Origin: Cymodocea nodosa | Taxonomy: Eukaryota; Streptophyta; Magnoliopsida; Alismatales; Cymodoceaceae | NCBI GenBank assembly: GCA_036874045.1 | Contig: CM072347.1 | Coordinates: 2,854,501 to 2,918,500 of the forward strand | Reading direction: 5' to 3' | DNA length: 64,000 nt | Shown: positions 47,909 to 62,401 of the stretch, piece by piece | Layout of the letters: each line of letters starts with the position of its first letter | Position numbering within the stretch: position 1 is the stretch's first letter | Notes under the pieces: model-generated | The model's input: only the letters and a program-made list of their open reading frames with translations | Database searches by the model: none | What the model was told of the DNA's origin: nothing | Position numbers and translations under genes: made by a program

Positions 47909-49936
47909 ATGGACTCCGACCAGGGTAAGCTCTTCATCGGAGGTATATCATGGGAAACGACGGAGGACCGCCTGAAGGAGCATTTCGAGAAGTACGGTGA
48001 GGTCGTCCAGACCGTTATTATGAAGGACAAGCTCTCCGGGAGACCGCGGGGGTTCGGATTCGTTGTTTTTGCCGATCCTTCTATACTCGACCTCGTGCTC
48101 CAGGAAAAGCACGTCATCGACGGCCGCAGCGTGAGATCCCTCTCTTCTCTTTTCCCGGTGTTTCGGATTTTGGGGTATTTGGTCTATTTCTCGCTGGTTT
48201 AGAAGTTTTGTCTGCTGATATCGTGAGATCTCGGTGGATCTGTGAACCTAGAGTTTCTATTTTTGCCTTTCTTCTTTCCTTATGATGATTTTAACTTGAT
48301 TTTTTCTGTTTCGTCGTGTTCTCGAATCTAGTGTGTTTGTGCTTGCTTCCGAGTGGAATTTTGGAATTGTTTATCGGTTTTCTTTGGAAGCCATGGGTTT
48401 TCGTGCTTCATGTGTTTTGATTGTACTAGTTTGGTGAAATTGTGAAACTAATTCTTTGTTCTTTTCTGGACACTGGAATCTGTTAATCGGATTTTTCTGT
48501 TTCAATTGATTACGTGTATGTTGCGTCATCGTAGAATAGATGGTTTGTTCGTGTAATGAATTGCTAGATGTTAAGTTACCATTTCGAACTGGATCACGCT
48601 TATGTTTTGAATTTCACTTATTTTGCGTGTCATTATTGCAACTTCTATGATCTGTTCCGTGACTCATTACTTGGTAATCATACCAAAAATTTCTCATGTT
48701 ACCGTAGCGTAAAATCTTGATTCTACGTGATTTCCATCTGTGACGTCAACTCTGTTCATCCAGGTTGAAGCTAAAAGGGCTCTTTCGAGAGAGGAGCAGC
48801 ACACATCTGCAAGGTCCTCCAACTCCACTTATGGAAGATCTTCTGGTGGTGCATCTGGTGGAAACTTAAGAACCAAGAAAATTTTTGTTGGTGGGTTGCC
48901 ACCCACTCTAACCGAGGATGGTTTCCGTCAATACTTTGAGACTTATGGTAACGTGACTGATGTGGTCGTGATGTATGATCAGTCAACTCAGCGACCACGA
49001 GGGTTTGGTTTTATCTCATTTGATACCGAAGATGCAGTTGATCGGGTGCTTCATAAGACATTCCATGAATTGAATGGAAAAATGGTAGAAGTTAAAAGGG
49101 CTTTACCAAAGGATGCAAATCCCAGCAGTGCTGCAGGTCGTTCGTCAGGTGGTGGTTCTTATCAATCATATGGTGGATCCAATGTTAGTGCAACTTCATA
49201 TGATGGAAGAATGAACGCTAATAGGTATATGCAGCCTCCCAGTGGCGGTGGTGGTTATGCAGGATATGGTACTGGTTATGGAACTCCTGGCTATGGATAT
49301 GGAGCAGCAGGCACTGGTGTTGGTTATGGTGGCTATGGTATGACTGGATATGGAGGTGCAACTGCTGGTTATGGGGGTCCTGCTGGTGCTTATGGAAATC
49401 CAAATGCCCCTGCCGGTGGTTATGCTGGTGGGCCACCTGGTCCACCCAGAAGTCCTTGGAATAGTCAAGCCCCATCTGGATATGCTTCTGCTGGTTACGG
49501 TGCTAGCACAGGCTATGGTGCTCCAGGCTCATGGAATGCATCGGTTGGTGGTGGTGGTGGTTCTGCTCCAACTGGCCAATCATCCAGTGGTACAGGATAT
49601 GGAAATCAAGGCTATGGATTTGGTGGTTATGGTGGAAATGATGGTTCTTATGCCAATCAAGGTGGGTATGGTTCTGTCAGTGGTCGTGGAGGTGGTGGTG
49701 GGGGTACTGGTGCTGGTACTGGTAATGGAGGAGAACAAGGGGCTGGTGCTGGTTCAGGTTATATGGGTGGAGCTTATGGTGATACCAATGGTAGCACTGG
49801 GTACCCAAATGCTTGGAGATCTGATCCTTCTCAAGGAGGGGGATATGGTACTGCTCAGGGCAATGGGCCTCCTGCTGGTCCAGCAAGTTATGGTGGTTAT
49901 GGGGGTTCTCAGGGTAGGCAATCTCAGCAGCAGTAA
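47909..49936 (+). CDS. hnRNP A/B-like RNA-binding protein (two RRMs, Gly/Tyr-rich tail)
   Basis: Two exons, 47909-48130 and 48764-49936, join in phase 0 (GRS|VEAKRAL) to give 464 residues. RRM1: RNP2 LFIGGI (residues 8-13) and RNP1 RGFGFVVF (47-54). RRM2: RNP2 IFVGGL (114-119) and RNP1 RGFGFISF (153-160). From about residue 200 to the end is a low-complexity tail rich in Gly, Tyr, Ser, Ala and Asn, ending in a Gln run. This is the layout of plant hnRNP A1/A2-like and Musashi-like proteins, which bind pre-mRNA or mRNA in nucleus and cytoplasm. The tail is longer than in the roughly 400-residue Arabidopsis relatives I know. The start at 47909 is preferred over an in-frame ATG at 47771 because that one lies upstream of the TATA box. 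Intron 1 separates the end of RRM1, a common position in this family. Confidence 0.95.
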
Positions 49937-51032
49937 TATGAAAGAGATGTTTTTTAATCCGCTGGTAAGGCTGCTGCTTGCATAGCCGACTTGGCCTGCT
50001 CGTCACTTGCTTGAAGATTCCAGATCTTTTTCGGATGAGGCAAGCAATGTTCCGGTTGGGATGCTTGAACTTAGTAGATTACCTGTGCTAGCTGTTTACC
50101 AATTATCTTATAAGTAATTCTGAGTAGACGTCTGCCATCTGTTTTGTCTTATTCTAAAACTCTGTAGTTATGCTTTTCATGTTTGATTTTCTATTAGGCT
50201 CTCTTTATCCATCTAGTATTTATCCTACAATCGTATTTCATTAGACTTTAATTCAAATTGCCCTACATTTACGATGTTGCTTGTTTCTGCTTATCTCTTT
50301 TTATTAGGGAACTTGCCTTAAACAGTGACCGCAGCACTACTCATATGTTGCGGCAAAAAGGCACAACATTGGTTTGCCTTGGCATTTTCTGCATCATGCT
50401 AGTACGTAACACTGAAATATGTTATAAGCTGTAGATTCATTCTTCGGGTACACTACATGGAGTAGAGATATAGATCTCATTCGATTTTATGTGGTCATGA
50501 TAAAGTGTAGAGAAGCAGAATATATTGAAAGTTACCACCTTGATATGTTTATGGAGTAGAGATGTAGACCTCATACAGTAAATATTCGTTGGTTTGATAA
50601 AGATGTAGAGACATAGAGTTCACTTTTCAATATCATGTTTGCTGGTACATAAAAGTAGAGATGTAAGGCATAGTTGGATTTGCTTGTAATGGAGGAGTAG
50701 CAGCTGAGTTCAGAGTATGGCAACTGTAGTAGTAGTTGACATATTTGTCAATAGAAGAATAATGGTTTCTTTCCTCCTGTATTTTCCCATTTGCACAGGG
50801 GACAGGGGACGCTGCTTATATGTGGTTGTTGGAAGCTGCTGCATCTGAAATGGGAGATTTTTTTAACAATGGTTTGATCCCTGTATGCTGTTAAGAGGTC
50901 TTGCCGTTTGGTGTATGAGCATTTTACTTGAAGCCAGGGTGGCACTTCAACCATTGATGGGCGCAATTTAGTAAAATCGAGCACCTTTTCTTTTGAACTG
51001 GAGCTGCCCTGTGGTGGTATGTTGAAACTGAT
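49937..51032 (+). other. 3' region of the hnRNP-like gene with a short imperfect repeat
   Basis: Non-coding sequence after the stop, probably 3' UTR (possibly with UTR introns) for an unknown part of its length. Two imperfect copies of GGAGTAGAGAT(A/G)TAGA(T/C)CTCAT ... GATAAAG(T/A)(-/T)GTAGAGA occur at about 50458-50512 and 50552-50611. Confidence 0.4.
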
Positions 51033-51226
51033 ATGTCCTTGATATACTTCGTTACCTATTAAGTTGGTAAAGTATAATTTTTAATATTTGAGTAGAGTAG
51101 AACATAGTTAAACTTAATATCTGATGTCTATGTCCTTGATATACTTCGTTACCTATTAAGTTGGTAAAGTATAATTTTTAATATTTGAGTAGAGTAGAAC
51201 ATAGTTAAACTTAATATCTGATGTCT
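51033..51226 (+). repeat. Perfect 97-bp tandem duplication
   Basis: Units 51033-51129 and 51130-51226 are identical over all 97 bases by direct comparison. Each starts ATGTCCTTGATATAC and ends AATATCTGATGTCT. Identity implies a recent duplication (or an assembly artefact). It lies about 1.1 kb downstream of the RNP stop codon. Confidence 0.97.
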
Positions 51227-53275
51227 AGGTGTAACACTATCTTGCTAGTTGAAATTTCGTAGTTTTTAGATTTCATTTAGAAATCTGAATCTGTTTTGCT
51301 ACTCTTGGATATGGTAGAAATGTATGGACCACATTGGAGTACTAGGGTAGTTTCTTCACGTGTCTTGTGACTTTCGTTCTAGGCAGAGCTGGTCAATTCT
51401 TATCTTTCCAAATGAGGTTCGAATTTTCTCCTTTATTATTATGATGCTAATTAATTTCATATCCATTTCAAACAGAGCTGTTTACTTCCACTCTTCTATT
51501 TGGTAAGTTATTGTTGGAGTGGCCATAAGGTTGAACAAAGAGTGTGGGTAGCCCTAAGCATCCCAACCCTTGAATAAGTGTTTTTTTTTAACAGGCATTT
51601 TGACTATTAATAAGGGAAACGTGGTAGCATTAGAACCAGCATTTTTCTCCTTGTTTTTTTGTATGGCATTTCACATGAATAAACTTACTCCTCCCTCACA
51701 CCAACGTCAATACTGTCTAGACGTTACAAGACAATCAAATGGTAGATTGTCTGCTAGGTGGCATTGTATCATGGAAAAATGCAAAATAATCCTTTTTTAC
51801 AACTCAGATGAAACTCTTTTCCCCGACCGTGGGCGATGACGGGTGGCGCATCACTGGCTCGGCCGGCTGTTCACGCCCGCGTGCATCCACGCCCTGCTTC
51901 TCGGCGGCTGGTGTTCATCGTCGACATGCTTGCGTTGCCCCTATCATGTTAATGACCATTTTGTGTTGTGAAGTTGATGTTACCAGAAACTGCGTTTTTT
52001 TTCTTCCACAATTTCCTCGATGACAGGGTTGACCTATATGCTTTTTATTCATGTACTTATCCTACACCTGGTGGTTAATACCAAGTACGTTTTGATGTTT
52101 ATTTTAGAGAATTTGCCGAAGATATCTTATTTTGGATATTTGAAGTAATCGAGTTGCTTTGTTATATATAGTTGTTTGAAAGTATATATAAATTTTTGAT
52201 GTTTTCGTCTTCTTAATAAAACAGAAAGATAATTTATGGTAGGGGCTCGTTAACTATGACTGAAGTCCACATTTGGATCTTCAAAAAAAAGAAAAAAAAT
52301 CCTTTAGGTGACAAGGTAGAGTTTGTAGTTAATAAGCTGTTTATTTCCAATGCTTATATGTGGTGTTAATTTACTTAGATTATTATCGTATGTATGTGTT
52401 TTTATTCGTGTACGTGAATTATGATTTAAAAGAGCATAAATAAAATTTTTTTGGCGGTAGAGGATACAATGGATAAAATATAGGATTTTTTCTTAGATAT
52501 CCTTAAAAAAATTATTGGTAGGTTTTGTACCCTTTCAATAAGTAACTGTTAACACTCATTAAAACTTAAAATTACGGTCAAATAAGGAAATTCAAATAAA
52601 AATAGATTTATTTAAAAAAGTTATTAGGAACATCGTAATTAAAGAATTAGAAATTTTATGGTATTTTTGTAAGTTCCTTGAATCCAATTAGGTGTATAAC
52701 GCAAAATAAAATACATAAAAAATTTGTCATGTTTTTTAAAGTTCATTGTAAATCTATTTACCTGATAATAATATATTAATATTATTATAATCTTTATAAT
52801 TAAAAATATTGTTGGGATCAAAGTGAGAGTGACAAGTGTAAATTAACTTTTTCTCAAAATACACAAACAATACCTAGTGTTTTCTAACAAATGTAAATGT
52901 ATATGATAGAAGGACAAAAGATCAAAATAAAAGTGATAATTACTATTTTTATAAAATATTTTTCATAGTAATTACAAACAATATACCACAACGAAATAGA
53001 TATAAATAATAAGAATATCACCAATTAATGTTCTGTAAATATTTCATTCATATCTTTCATAAATACAAAATTAATTGAAATTGTGATAAAGTACCGTTAC
53101 TATTAATCAATGAACTTGTGAATAAATTTATAAATCAGTGAAAAAGTGGTGGCGCATAAACTAAGATAGATAGGAATTTTCTGCTCACAGAAAGCAAAGG
53201 CATTCCGATTATTGATGAATGAAGACAGGAAGCCACATCCAAAATGCAACAATCAGATTGGAAATCTGCAAAATC
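51227..53275. other. Intergenic DNA with a short GC-rich island
   Basis: Mostly AT-rich with no recognised exon. A GC-rich patch at about 51815-51945 (many CG dinucleotides) stands out; frames through it give no product I recognise. From 52.4 to 53.2 kb it is extremely AT-rich. Confidence 0.4.
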
Positions 53276-54061
53276 TCAGTGTTCCTTCCTGATCCTATTG
53301 AGTAGAGCATCCCTTCCAGGGAAGGGACTTGGACTTGAATCCCCCAGCTTCTTCATCCCACCATTACCAGCAGCGGCTTCACCTCCTTCTTCTACCACCG
53401 CAACCCCTTTCTTCAATTTCCTCTTCTGCTGCTCTCTCTTGTTCCTCTGCCTCTCCCTCCTCTCGTCCCTCTTACCTTCCATCACCTCCTCCTCCTCCTC
53501 CTCCTCCGTAGCGACCAGTTGCCCCTTGCCCAAGAACCCAACCTTCCTTCCCTCCGGCCTTCTTCCTCCGTCGATCGAAGGCGACCCAAAGCTCCCACCC
53601 TTCTTCCTCCGGGGAATCCTCCCTCCCTTTGATGTGCCCAAGAGCTCCAAGTCCACACTCTTCCACCCCTCCCTGTCCTCGTTGTCCCACCCGAACCTGT
53701 CGCTGATCTCCAACAGCTCCGACACGGGCGACTCCCCACCCCTACTCCTGGCCCCTTCCCCGCTCAGCACCTGCTCCGCCGACTCCCACTCGATCCTGTC
53801 CCGGTACACCGGGTCCCGGAGCACCTCGTCCGCTGCCCTGGCCCAGTCCTCGAAGTCCCTGGCCCGGAGGTTCTTCGAGACCCATGTGAGGTACCTCGAC
53901 GGCAGCGTCCCCAGCATCCGACCCTTGTGCTTGCCAAAGTCTATGACGCGGTCCCGCGCCGGGAGCAGCCTGGCGAAGATGGGGGCGTAGACGGCCATGG
54001 CATGCGGTAGTCGGAGCAGGCGTGGCTTATCCCATTTCTCTCCGTACTTGGTTGGCACCAT
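53276..54061 (-). CDS. Intronless gene with DUF3820-like domain, function unknown
   Basis: One open frame of 261 residues on the minus strand, ATG at 54061, stop at 53276-53278. Codon third positions are overwhelmingly G or C. Residues 39-66 (V-I-D-F-G-K-H-K-G-R-M-L-G-T-L-P-x-x-Y-L-T-W) match the DUF3820 pattern 'F-G-K-y-K-G-x-x-l-x-e-i-P-x-x-Y-L-x-W'. In bacteria such proteins are described as putative quorum-sensing-regulated factors, but the plant role is not known. A charged segment follows at about 190-235 (Glu run, then Arg/Lys/Glu/Gln repeats), probably helical. No membrane segment or obvious organelle presequence is present, and an in-frame stop lies just upstream of the ATG, which supports this start. 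Homologues exist widely in land plants as uncharacterised proteins, to my knowledge. The antisense frame is also open but is explained by the codon bias. Confidence 0.85.
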   Translation of the reverse strand: MVPTKYGEKWDKPRLLRLPHAMAVYAPIFARLLPARDRVIDFGKHKGRMLGTLPSRYLTWVSKNLRARDFEDWARAADEVLRDPVYRDRIEWESAEQVLSGEGARSRGGESPVSELLEISDRFGWDNEDREGWKSVDLELLGTSKGGRIPRRKKGGSFGSPSIDGGRRPEGRKVGFLGKGQLVATEEEEEEEVMEGKRDERRERQRNKREQQKRKLKKGVAVVEEGGEAAAGNGGMKKLGDSSPSPFPGRDALLNRIRKEH

Positions 54062-54285
54062 CCGTCCCTATTTTATTTTCCTTCTGTCTAAACTACCCTC
54101 GACCATTGATGTATTTCCATCTTAAACAAAAAACCAGGAATATATTATATTATAAGTTAGTTAATTATAGCTAACATTGCCACAACTTTCACATACATCA
54201 ATTTAAAATATATTAATAATTAAAATTCATATAAAACAAGTAATTGTTTCGATTTTATAAATATTTATTTTAAATATGTGCAAGC

Positions 54286-54323
<38 letters not shown>

Positions 54324-54653
54324 CTTTTTACTATTAACACTTTCAGTAACGTAAGATAGCTTATACAAACAATAACAATATCTAAGTTTAGAAGAATCGG
54401 TGATAATGGCCTAACTCATTCTGTGAGGTCTCTCAGAAAATTTGTGACATAAAATAATAATAATTTCCTTCAACGGGCAGAGATCAATGAGAACCCTCGG
54501 ATCGTGACGTCCATCTGAATCCAACGGCTGATATGACAGATGAGGGCGCTCTGCAACCCTAAGCAGGCGAGTATATGATAGCGGAAGCAACCACCCGTCA
54601 CGCCCATCGCTCCCGGTTCCTGGAAATCGCAGGTTCCGACGGTCTCCACCGCG
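54062..54653. promoter_or_regulatory. 592-bp head-to-head intergenic region (DUF3820-like gene / RPL23)
   Basis: Start codons of the two divergent genes are 592 bp apart. The middle is AT-rich with a (TA)n(TG)n microsatellite at 54285-54323. The RPL23 side has TGACGT (54505-54510) and a telo-box AACCCTAA (54555-54562), typical of plant ribosomal protein promoters. I see no clear TATA box for either gene. Whether elements are shared is unknown. Confidence 0.5.
54285..54323. repeat. Compound (TA)n(TG)n microsatellite
   Basis: About eight TA units run directly into eleven TG units. It lies between the divergent start codons of the DUF3820-like and RPL23 genes and is likely length-variable. Confidence 0.95.
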
Positions 54654-57836
<3,183 letters not shown>

Positions 57837-58339
57837 TTGTGTTTTATCAGGTTTTAGATTTTCATTATCGATAATTATGATTTTGGTTTGGCATTAGCAA
57901 CTAGATCGTATTTTTGGTTCTGCTGTCAATGTAGTTGAGATCAAGAACCTCGTTTCGATAAATCTGGATTTAGTATTGCTTGTTACTGGTTTGGAGCGTT
58001 TGCCATGAATGTCGCTGTTCTTCCATTATCTGCTAATTTGATACCTAGGTGTTTGAAACTGGACGCATTTTCTAATTTTTTTTTATTCTTATATATCAAC
58101 CAATATTTTTGCCCGTATCGTCTTTTTACCTTCATGAATCAGTAATAATGGTAGAATAAAATAATAGATAAAAGTTTTTATTAGATAAATGAACAATTTT
58201 TTGGTGATCGATCGTTTTCCACCTCCTGCTATTTCAAAATTAGAAGACGCGTATGATACTAAAATTTCTTTGGTTAGTCGACTTCAAACATTTCTAAATA
58301 TCTTTGATTTCTGGTTGTAAGCGGTTACTTGGTCTCATG

Positions 58340-59770
58340 TCCATTCATTTTTTAGAAAAATGAGGTGTAATTATTAGTTTTTTAAACAATTTCTATGAAT
58401 TCTTGTCAACAGTTTAGCAAATAAACTTAGTCCTAATCTTAATTGTGTAATTTCAAATGTCCAAAGTGCTTTCCTTAAAGGTAGAAATTTTCATGATTAT
58501 TTTTTTGTGGCTGAAGAGCCTTCATTATCTTCATATCAGGAAATTAAAAGCCGTTCTTTTAAAAATTGATTTTGAAAAGACTTTTGATAATATTAATTAG
58601 TTTTCCTCGACTATTTTATGGGTCTAAGCTTTGGGAGTAGTGGCTCAAGTGGATGGAAATGTGCATTTCTTCTACATAGTTCTCCCTACTTATTAATGGA
58701 TACCTTGTGTGTTTTTTCAATGGTGCAAATGGGCTCCAGTGAGTTGATCATCTTTCACCGCCTTGGTTCATTATTTCCGCTTTCTTCCTGGACAGGATCC
58801 TTCATCTTGGAATGGAAGGTAAGTGTTTTAAAGGAATTATGTTTTCAAATAATGATCCTCATATCCTTAAACTTGCATTTCGCTGATGATGCCCTATTCT
58901 TATTAGAACCTACCTCTGTTAACTTAGTTAATTTTAAACGCATCTTCTGTCTTTTTCTAGGAATATCAGGGCTTAAGATAAACTTTAGTAAGTCCTCATT
59001 TGTTGAAATCAATTATGATGGTGGCCTTGTAGCTCATGCTAGTAATTCTTGGATGCAAAGAATAATCACTTCCCATATTTTACTTGGGCTTACCTTTGCA
59101 TTATAAGACCTCCTTTAATCATTGGAGTAAAATCATCAATAAAATTTCAGATACACTAGAGAGTTAGGCAAAATAAATATCTATCTTGGAAGAGTAGGCT
59201 TACCTTTTTAAACTTTGTATTAAGTGTTATTCTTTCTTTCTATCTTCTTTCCCTTCGTATGCGTACTAGAGTTGAAAAAGGCATTGATAGTTTGAGAAAC
59301 AAGTTTTTTTTGGGGTAGTAGTAAGGAAGGCAAATGAAAGTATCCTCTTCTTAAGTAGAGCTTAATTTGTCACCCTAAGACTTTGAAGATTAAGAATTAT
59401 TAATCTTTTAGACCTTTATTACTGACAACGGTAAGCTTCTCTGGCTTGATGTTATTAGAGCAGTTTATTTTCCAAATAACAACTTGTGTCCCCTGCCAAC
59501 AGAATATCTCAGAAATTTTCTCCTTTCTTGAAACTTTTTAAAGTGATTCTTTCCTTCTGCCGTTATCAAAGTTAATAGTGGAGAGGATACTTTATTCTGG
59601 CATGATAACTGGGACAACGATGGCATTTTAAAAGAAAATTTTCCTGAGCTTTTTCTGCACTTGAAGGGCTCAAATATTTCGGTTGCTAAAGCAATAAAGT
59701 CCCATAACTTTAGTAGAAAGCTAAATAGTCTTTTAAACACTATTCCATGGAGAAGTCGCTTCTAAGCTTC
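58340..59770 (+). mobile_element. LINE (L1-like) reverse-transcriptase remnant downstream of RPL23
   Basis: In order: LANKLSPNLN ... VQSAFLKGRNFHDYFFVAEE (58410-58520, family 'QSAFIKGRNI'), a degraded K-I-D-F-E-K-T-F-D (58560-58590), then LHFADDALFLLEPT (58873-58914, intact A-D-D) followed by F-K-R-I-F ... SGLKINFSKSS (to about 58995). A post-RT region continues with stops to about 59770. The longest open part is 58618-59106. Truncated and non-functional. Confidence 0.88.
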
Positions 59771-60655
59771 TTTCTAATTTGCAATCAACTCATTTATGAT
59801 TAACCCTTGATGCTGTTTCTTGGAAACTCACAAGCAAATGAGGTCTATTCCGTTGTAAATCCTGCTATAGAATTTTAATAGACGGTGGTTTGCGTTTTGA
59901 TCTGTATGTATATAAGTAAATCTGAAAAACAAAAGTACTTCTGAAAGTTAAAAATTTTATCTTAGTTTTATTTCCAAGATAAACTCCAAGCTAAAAAAAA
60001 ACCTTGCTAAAAAGGATTAGAAAGAAAATATCATTGACTTCTATAGTAATCTTTGCTTGGAAAATAGAAATCATTTATTTGTAGATTATGAAATATGGTC
60101 GTTTTTGGTTGAAAATAAGTAACTTTTCTTAAATGATAACTTCCTTTTTTATGTTTTTCAGCCAAACTTTGAATATTTGCTATCTTAAAACGAATGTTTT
60201 TCATTTGGATTTGTTCTTAAAACGAAGGTTTTGCAATCTAAAGTGGAACATTTAGGCTGTAAATAATTTCAAGGCGTTGATAGGCCAGACTACAATGAAC
60301 ACTGAAAACACTAATCTGGTGGACTTGATCTTTCATTGCTAAGGACGAATCGGAAGGAAAGGGAAATAATTAGTTGTATCTCTTCTACTTTCTCCCTTTT
60401 TTTTTTTGTGTTATTTGAGGGAGACTTGTATTTTCTGTGGAAGTTGGTTCTTTGATCAGGGTGTCGTGATTGAAGTTCTGCTAGTTAATTTGATTACTTA
60501 TTTACCAAAAACACGGGTGGTTCACTGGTAATCGTAGACAAACGGGAGGAGATGATTGGACCACGTGTTCCACCCGTAAGAGATCATATTTACCGATCCG
60601 ACAAGATTGATCGGACAACCGGCGAAAGATCTGGTCGACGTTCCCACCGGAGGAG

Positions 60656-61531
60656 ATGGAAGCCGAGGAGGAAGAAGAAAAAGAAGCGTCGTCGTCTTCC
60701 TTCTGCCACGGTTTCCTCCGCCGCCACCATCCAACCTCACCATTCGTCGGTCTCGGGTTAGCCGTAGGCCTATGCTACCTGACCACTACCACTCTCATCC
60801 TCATCCCGGCCCGGCCGCCCAAGCCCCTCTCCGTCGCCATCAAGCTGGCGAGCTCCGCCGTCACCGGCGCCAAAGCCGGAAACCTCCTCCACAACCCGCT
60901 GGAGACCCTACTCCTCGCCTCCAAGACGCTGGTCAAGGGATACAAGGTCTCCAAGCGCCTCAACCTCATCGGACCGGGGAATTCCACGCAGGGCGGCCTC
61001 AGCCTCTCGAAAGTCGTCGGGACGTTGAAGCCGTGGCTGGGCGCCGTCAGCATCGTTAGATTCGTCGGATCTCCTGTTCAGGATTTTGGGTTCCTAGGGT
61101 TCGGTCTCCTTAGCTACGGGTACAAGTTTTCCAAGAACCTTTTCACCGTGTTGAGGGGCGTTGCTGGGTTGGAGATGGACGTCGGCCTCAAGAATGGGTT
61201 CGAGTCCCTGGGGCTGGTGGTGAAAGCCGTGAAGGTGGCCGGGGAATTGGGGCAGATCAGGAGGCGTGCTGGCGGCGGCGGCCAGACCACTGCTTCCTTT
61301 CCTGGGTACGGCAGTGGTGGTGCTCATTGTGCGATTGGTTTGACGACGTCGGATGTGGGATGTGAGAAGAGGCCGCCGATGGGTTCGGCCGTCGATCGCT
61401 GCCTTTCTTTCAGTGATGATGAGGTCGGAAATGGGATCGATTTTGTTGGGGAAGGAAGATCAAATCAGGCTTGGGTTTCAGATTTGCTGTGCTTATCAAT
61501 TCCTCTCAAGCAGGAAGGCCTGGTTTGGTAA
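60656..61531 (+). CDS. Intronless GC-rich gene, unknown function, predicted membrane segment
   Basis: One frame of 291 residues with very strong G/C preference at third codon positions, which separates it from the other open frames here. The start has G at -3 and G at +4; the product begins with a Glu-rich stretch (residues 2-9). Residues about 30-52 (F-V-G-L-G-L-A-V-G-L-C-Y-L-x-L-I-L-I) form a probable membrane segment followed by a proline-rich turn (A-R-P-P-K-P). The middle (60-200) has repeated Gly/Leu/Val/Ser stretches with regularly spaced Lys (S-K-T-L-V-K-G-Y-K-V-S-K, S-Y-G-Y-K-F-S-K), then a polyglycine spacer (about 207-210). The tail contains C-L-S-F-S-D-D-E and is less GC-biased. 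I do not recognise a family. Two earlier out-of-frame ATGs (60552, 60607) could be upstream start codons if transcribed. Confidence 0.7.
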   Translation: MEAEEEEEKEASSSSFCHGFLRRHHPTSPFVGLGLAVGLCYLTTTTLILIPARPPKPLSVAIKLASSAVTGAKAGNLLHNPLETLLLASKTLVKGYKVSKRLNLIGPGNSTQGGLSLSKVVGTLKPWLGAVSIVRFVGSPVQDFGFLGFGLLSYGYKFSKNLFTVLRGVAGLEMDVGLKNGFESLGLVVKAVKVAGELGQIRRRAGGGGQTTASFPGYGSGGAHCAIGLTTSDVGCEKRPPMGSAVDRCLSFSDDEVGNGIDFVGEGRSNQAWVSDLLCLSIPLKQEGLVW

Positions 61532-62401
61532 TATCTCTGTGCAATCAATTGTACACCTTAGATTGTATGGAAACATATATCAAATGCTTTCTTTGTGGAA
61601 TTATCTTCCATTTCTTCATCCGCGCCATTAATGTAGTTTGGTGATAATGGTAGTGGTTTTTACGTTTATTGGGATTTAAACATTGATGATTCTTATAGCG
61701 TAGTTATTTATCGTAACGTCACATGTTCAAGTTTTCATTTCCATTCAATTTTTCTTCGTATTATTGCATCTCAGAGGATATTTCAGCTCCACGGTCAACT
61801 TTCTCAATTGAAGTTTCTGTTTACTTGAGTAGTTTATTTACCATCATGTTAAATTCAGCCTCTCACTTGATCTGATTGATTGATTTTTGGTAGTGGTAGT
61901 ATTTTTACGTTCTTCATGTTTTAAATTTAAAAGGTAGTACAAGTAGTTCAAATTCTTGTTTGAGAGAAACGCTTTCAGTGTTCTCGCTCAATCTGACCAT
62001 ATCTTATTGGTATGGTTTGATTGATATTATTAGTTGTGTTGAGCTGTGTCATTAAAAAAAAAAAGAAAGGTAACCTTGGTACAACTTATGATCTATAGTT
62101 TATTCATATCATTTCGGTCAATGATATAATTTGACCTTAACAGGTATGTTTTTCGATATACTGAATTGTAGAATCAATAAATTAAATTATAAAATTAATA
62201 TATTGAAGTTTGTGATTTCGTAATTGAATTAACATGTTATTTATAATAATGATACGTTATTTTATAGATTTGACATAACAATTCTTTAATTATGTTTTCG
62301 TTGCATGATAATATACGATAAATTAATAAATATCAGTTAAAAAAACTCAACTAAGATAACAGAAGTCTTACAGAAGGATGATAAAAGGAATTTTAAATTT
62401 C
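61532..62401. other. Intergenic DNA downstream of the GC-rich gene
   Basis: Probable 3' UTR for the first few hundred bases, then AT-rich sequence. No exon, RNA gene or transposon protein recognised. Confidence 0.4.

Noticed and set aside
49196-50006. Several long frames on both strands over the RNP exon 2
   Set aside because: Repetitive Val/Leu-, Ser/Thr- or His-rich products are out-of-frame readings of the Gly/Tyr repeat tail.
53244-53990. 248-codon plus-strand frame rich in Ser, Pro and Leu
   Set aside because: It is antisense to the DUF3820-like gene and is kept open by that gene's GC bias. No domain is seen in it.
60607-61059. 150-codon Arg/Pro/His-rich plus-strand frame
   Set aside because: It overlaps the 291-codon frame, which has the expected third-position GC bias; this one does not look like a protein.
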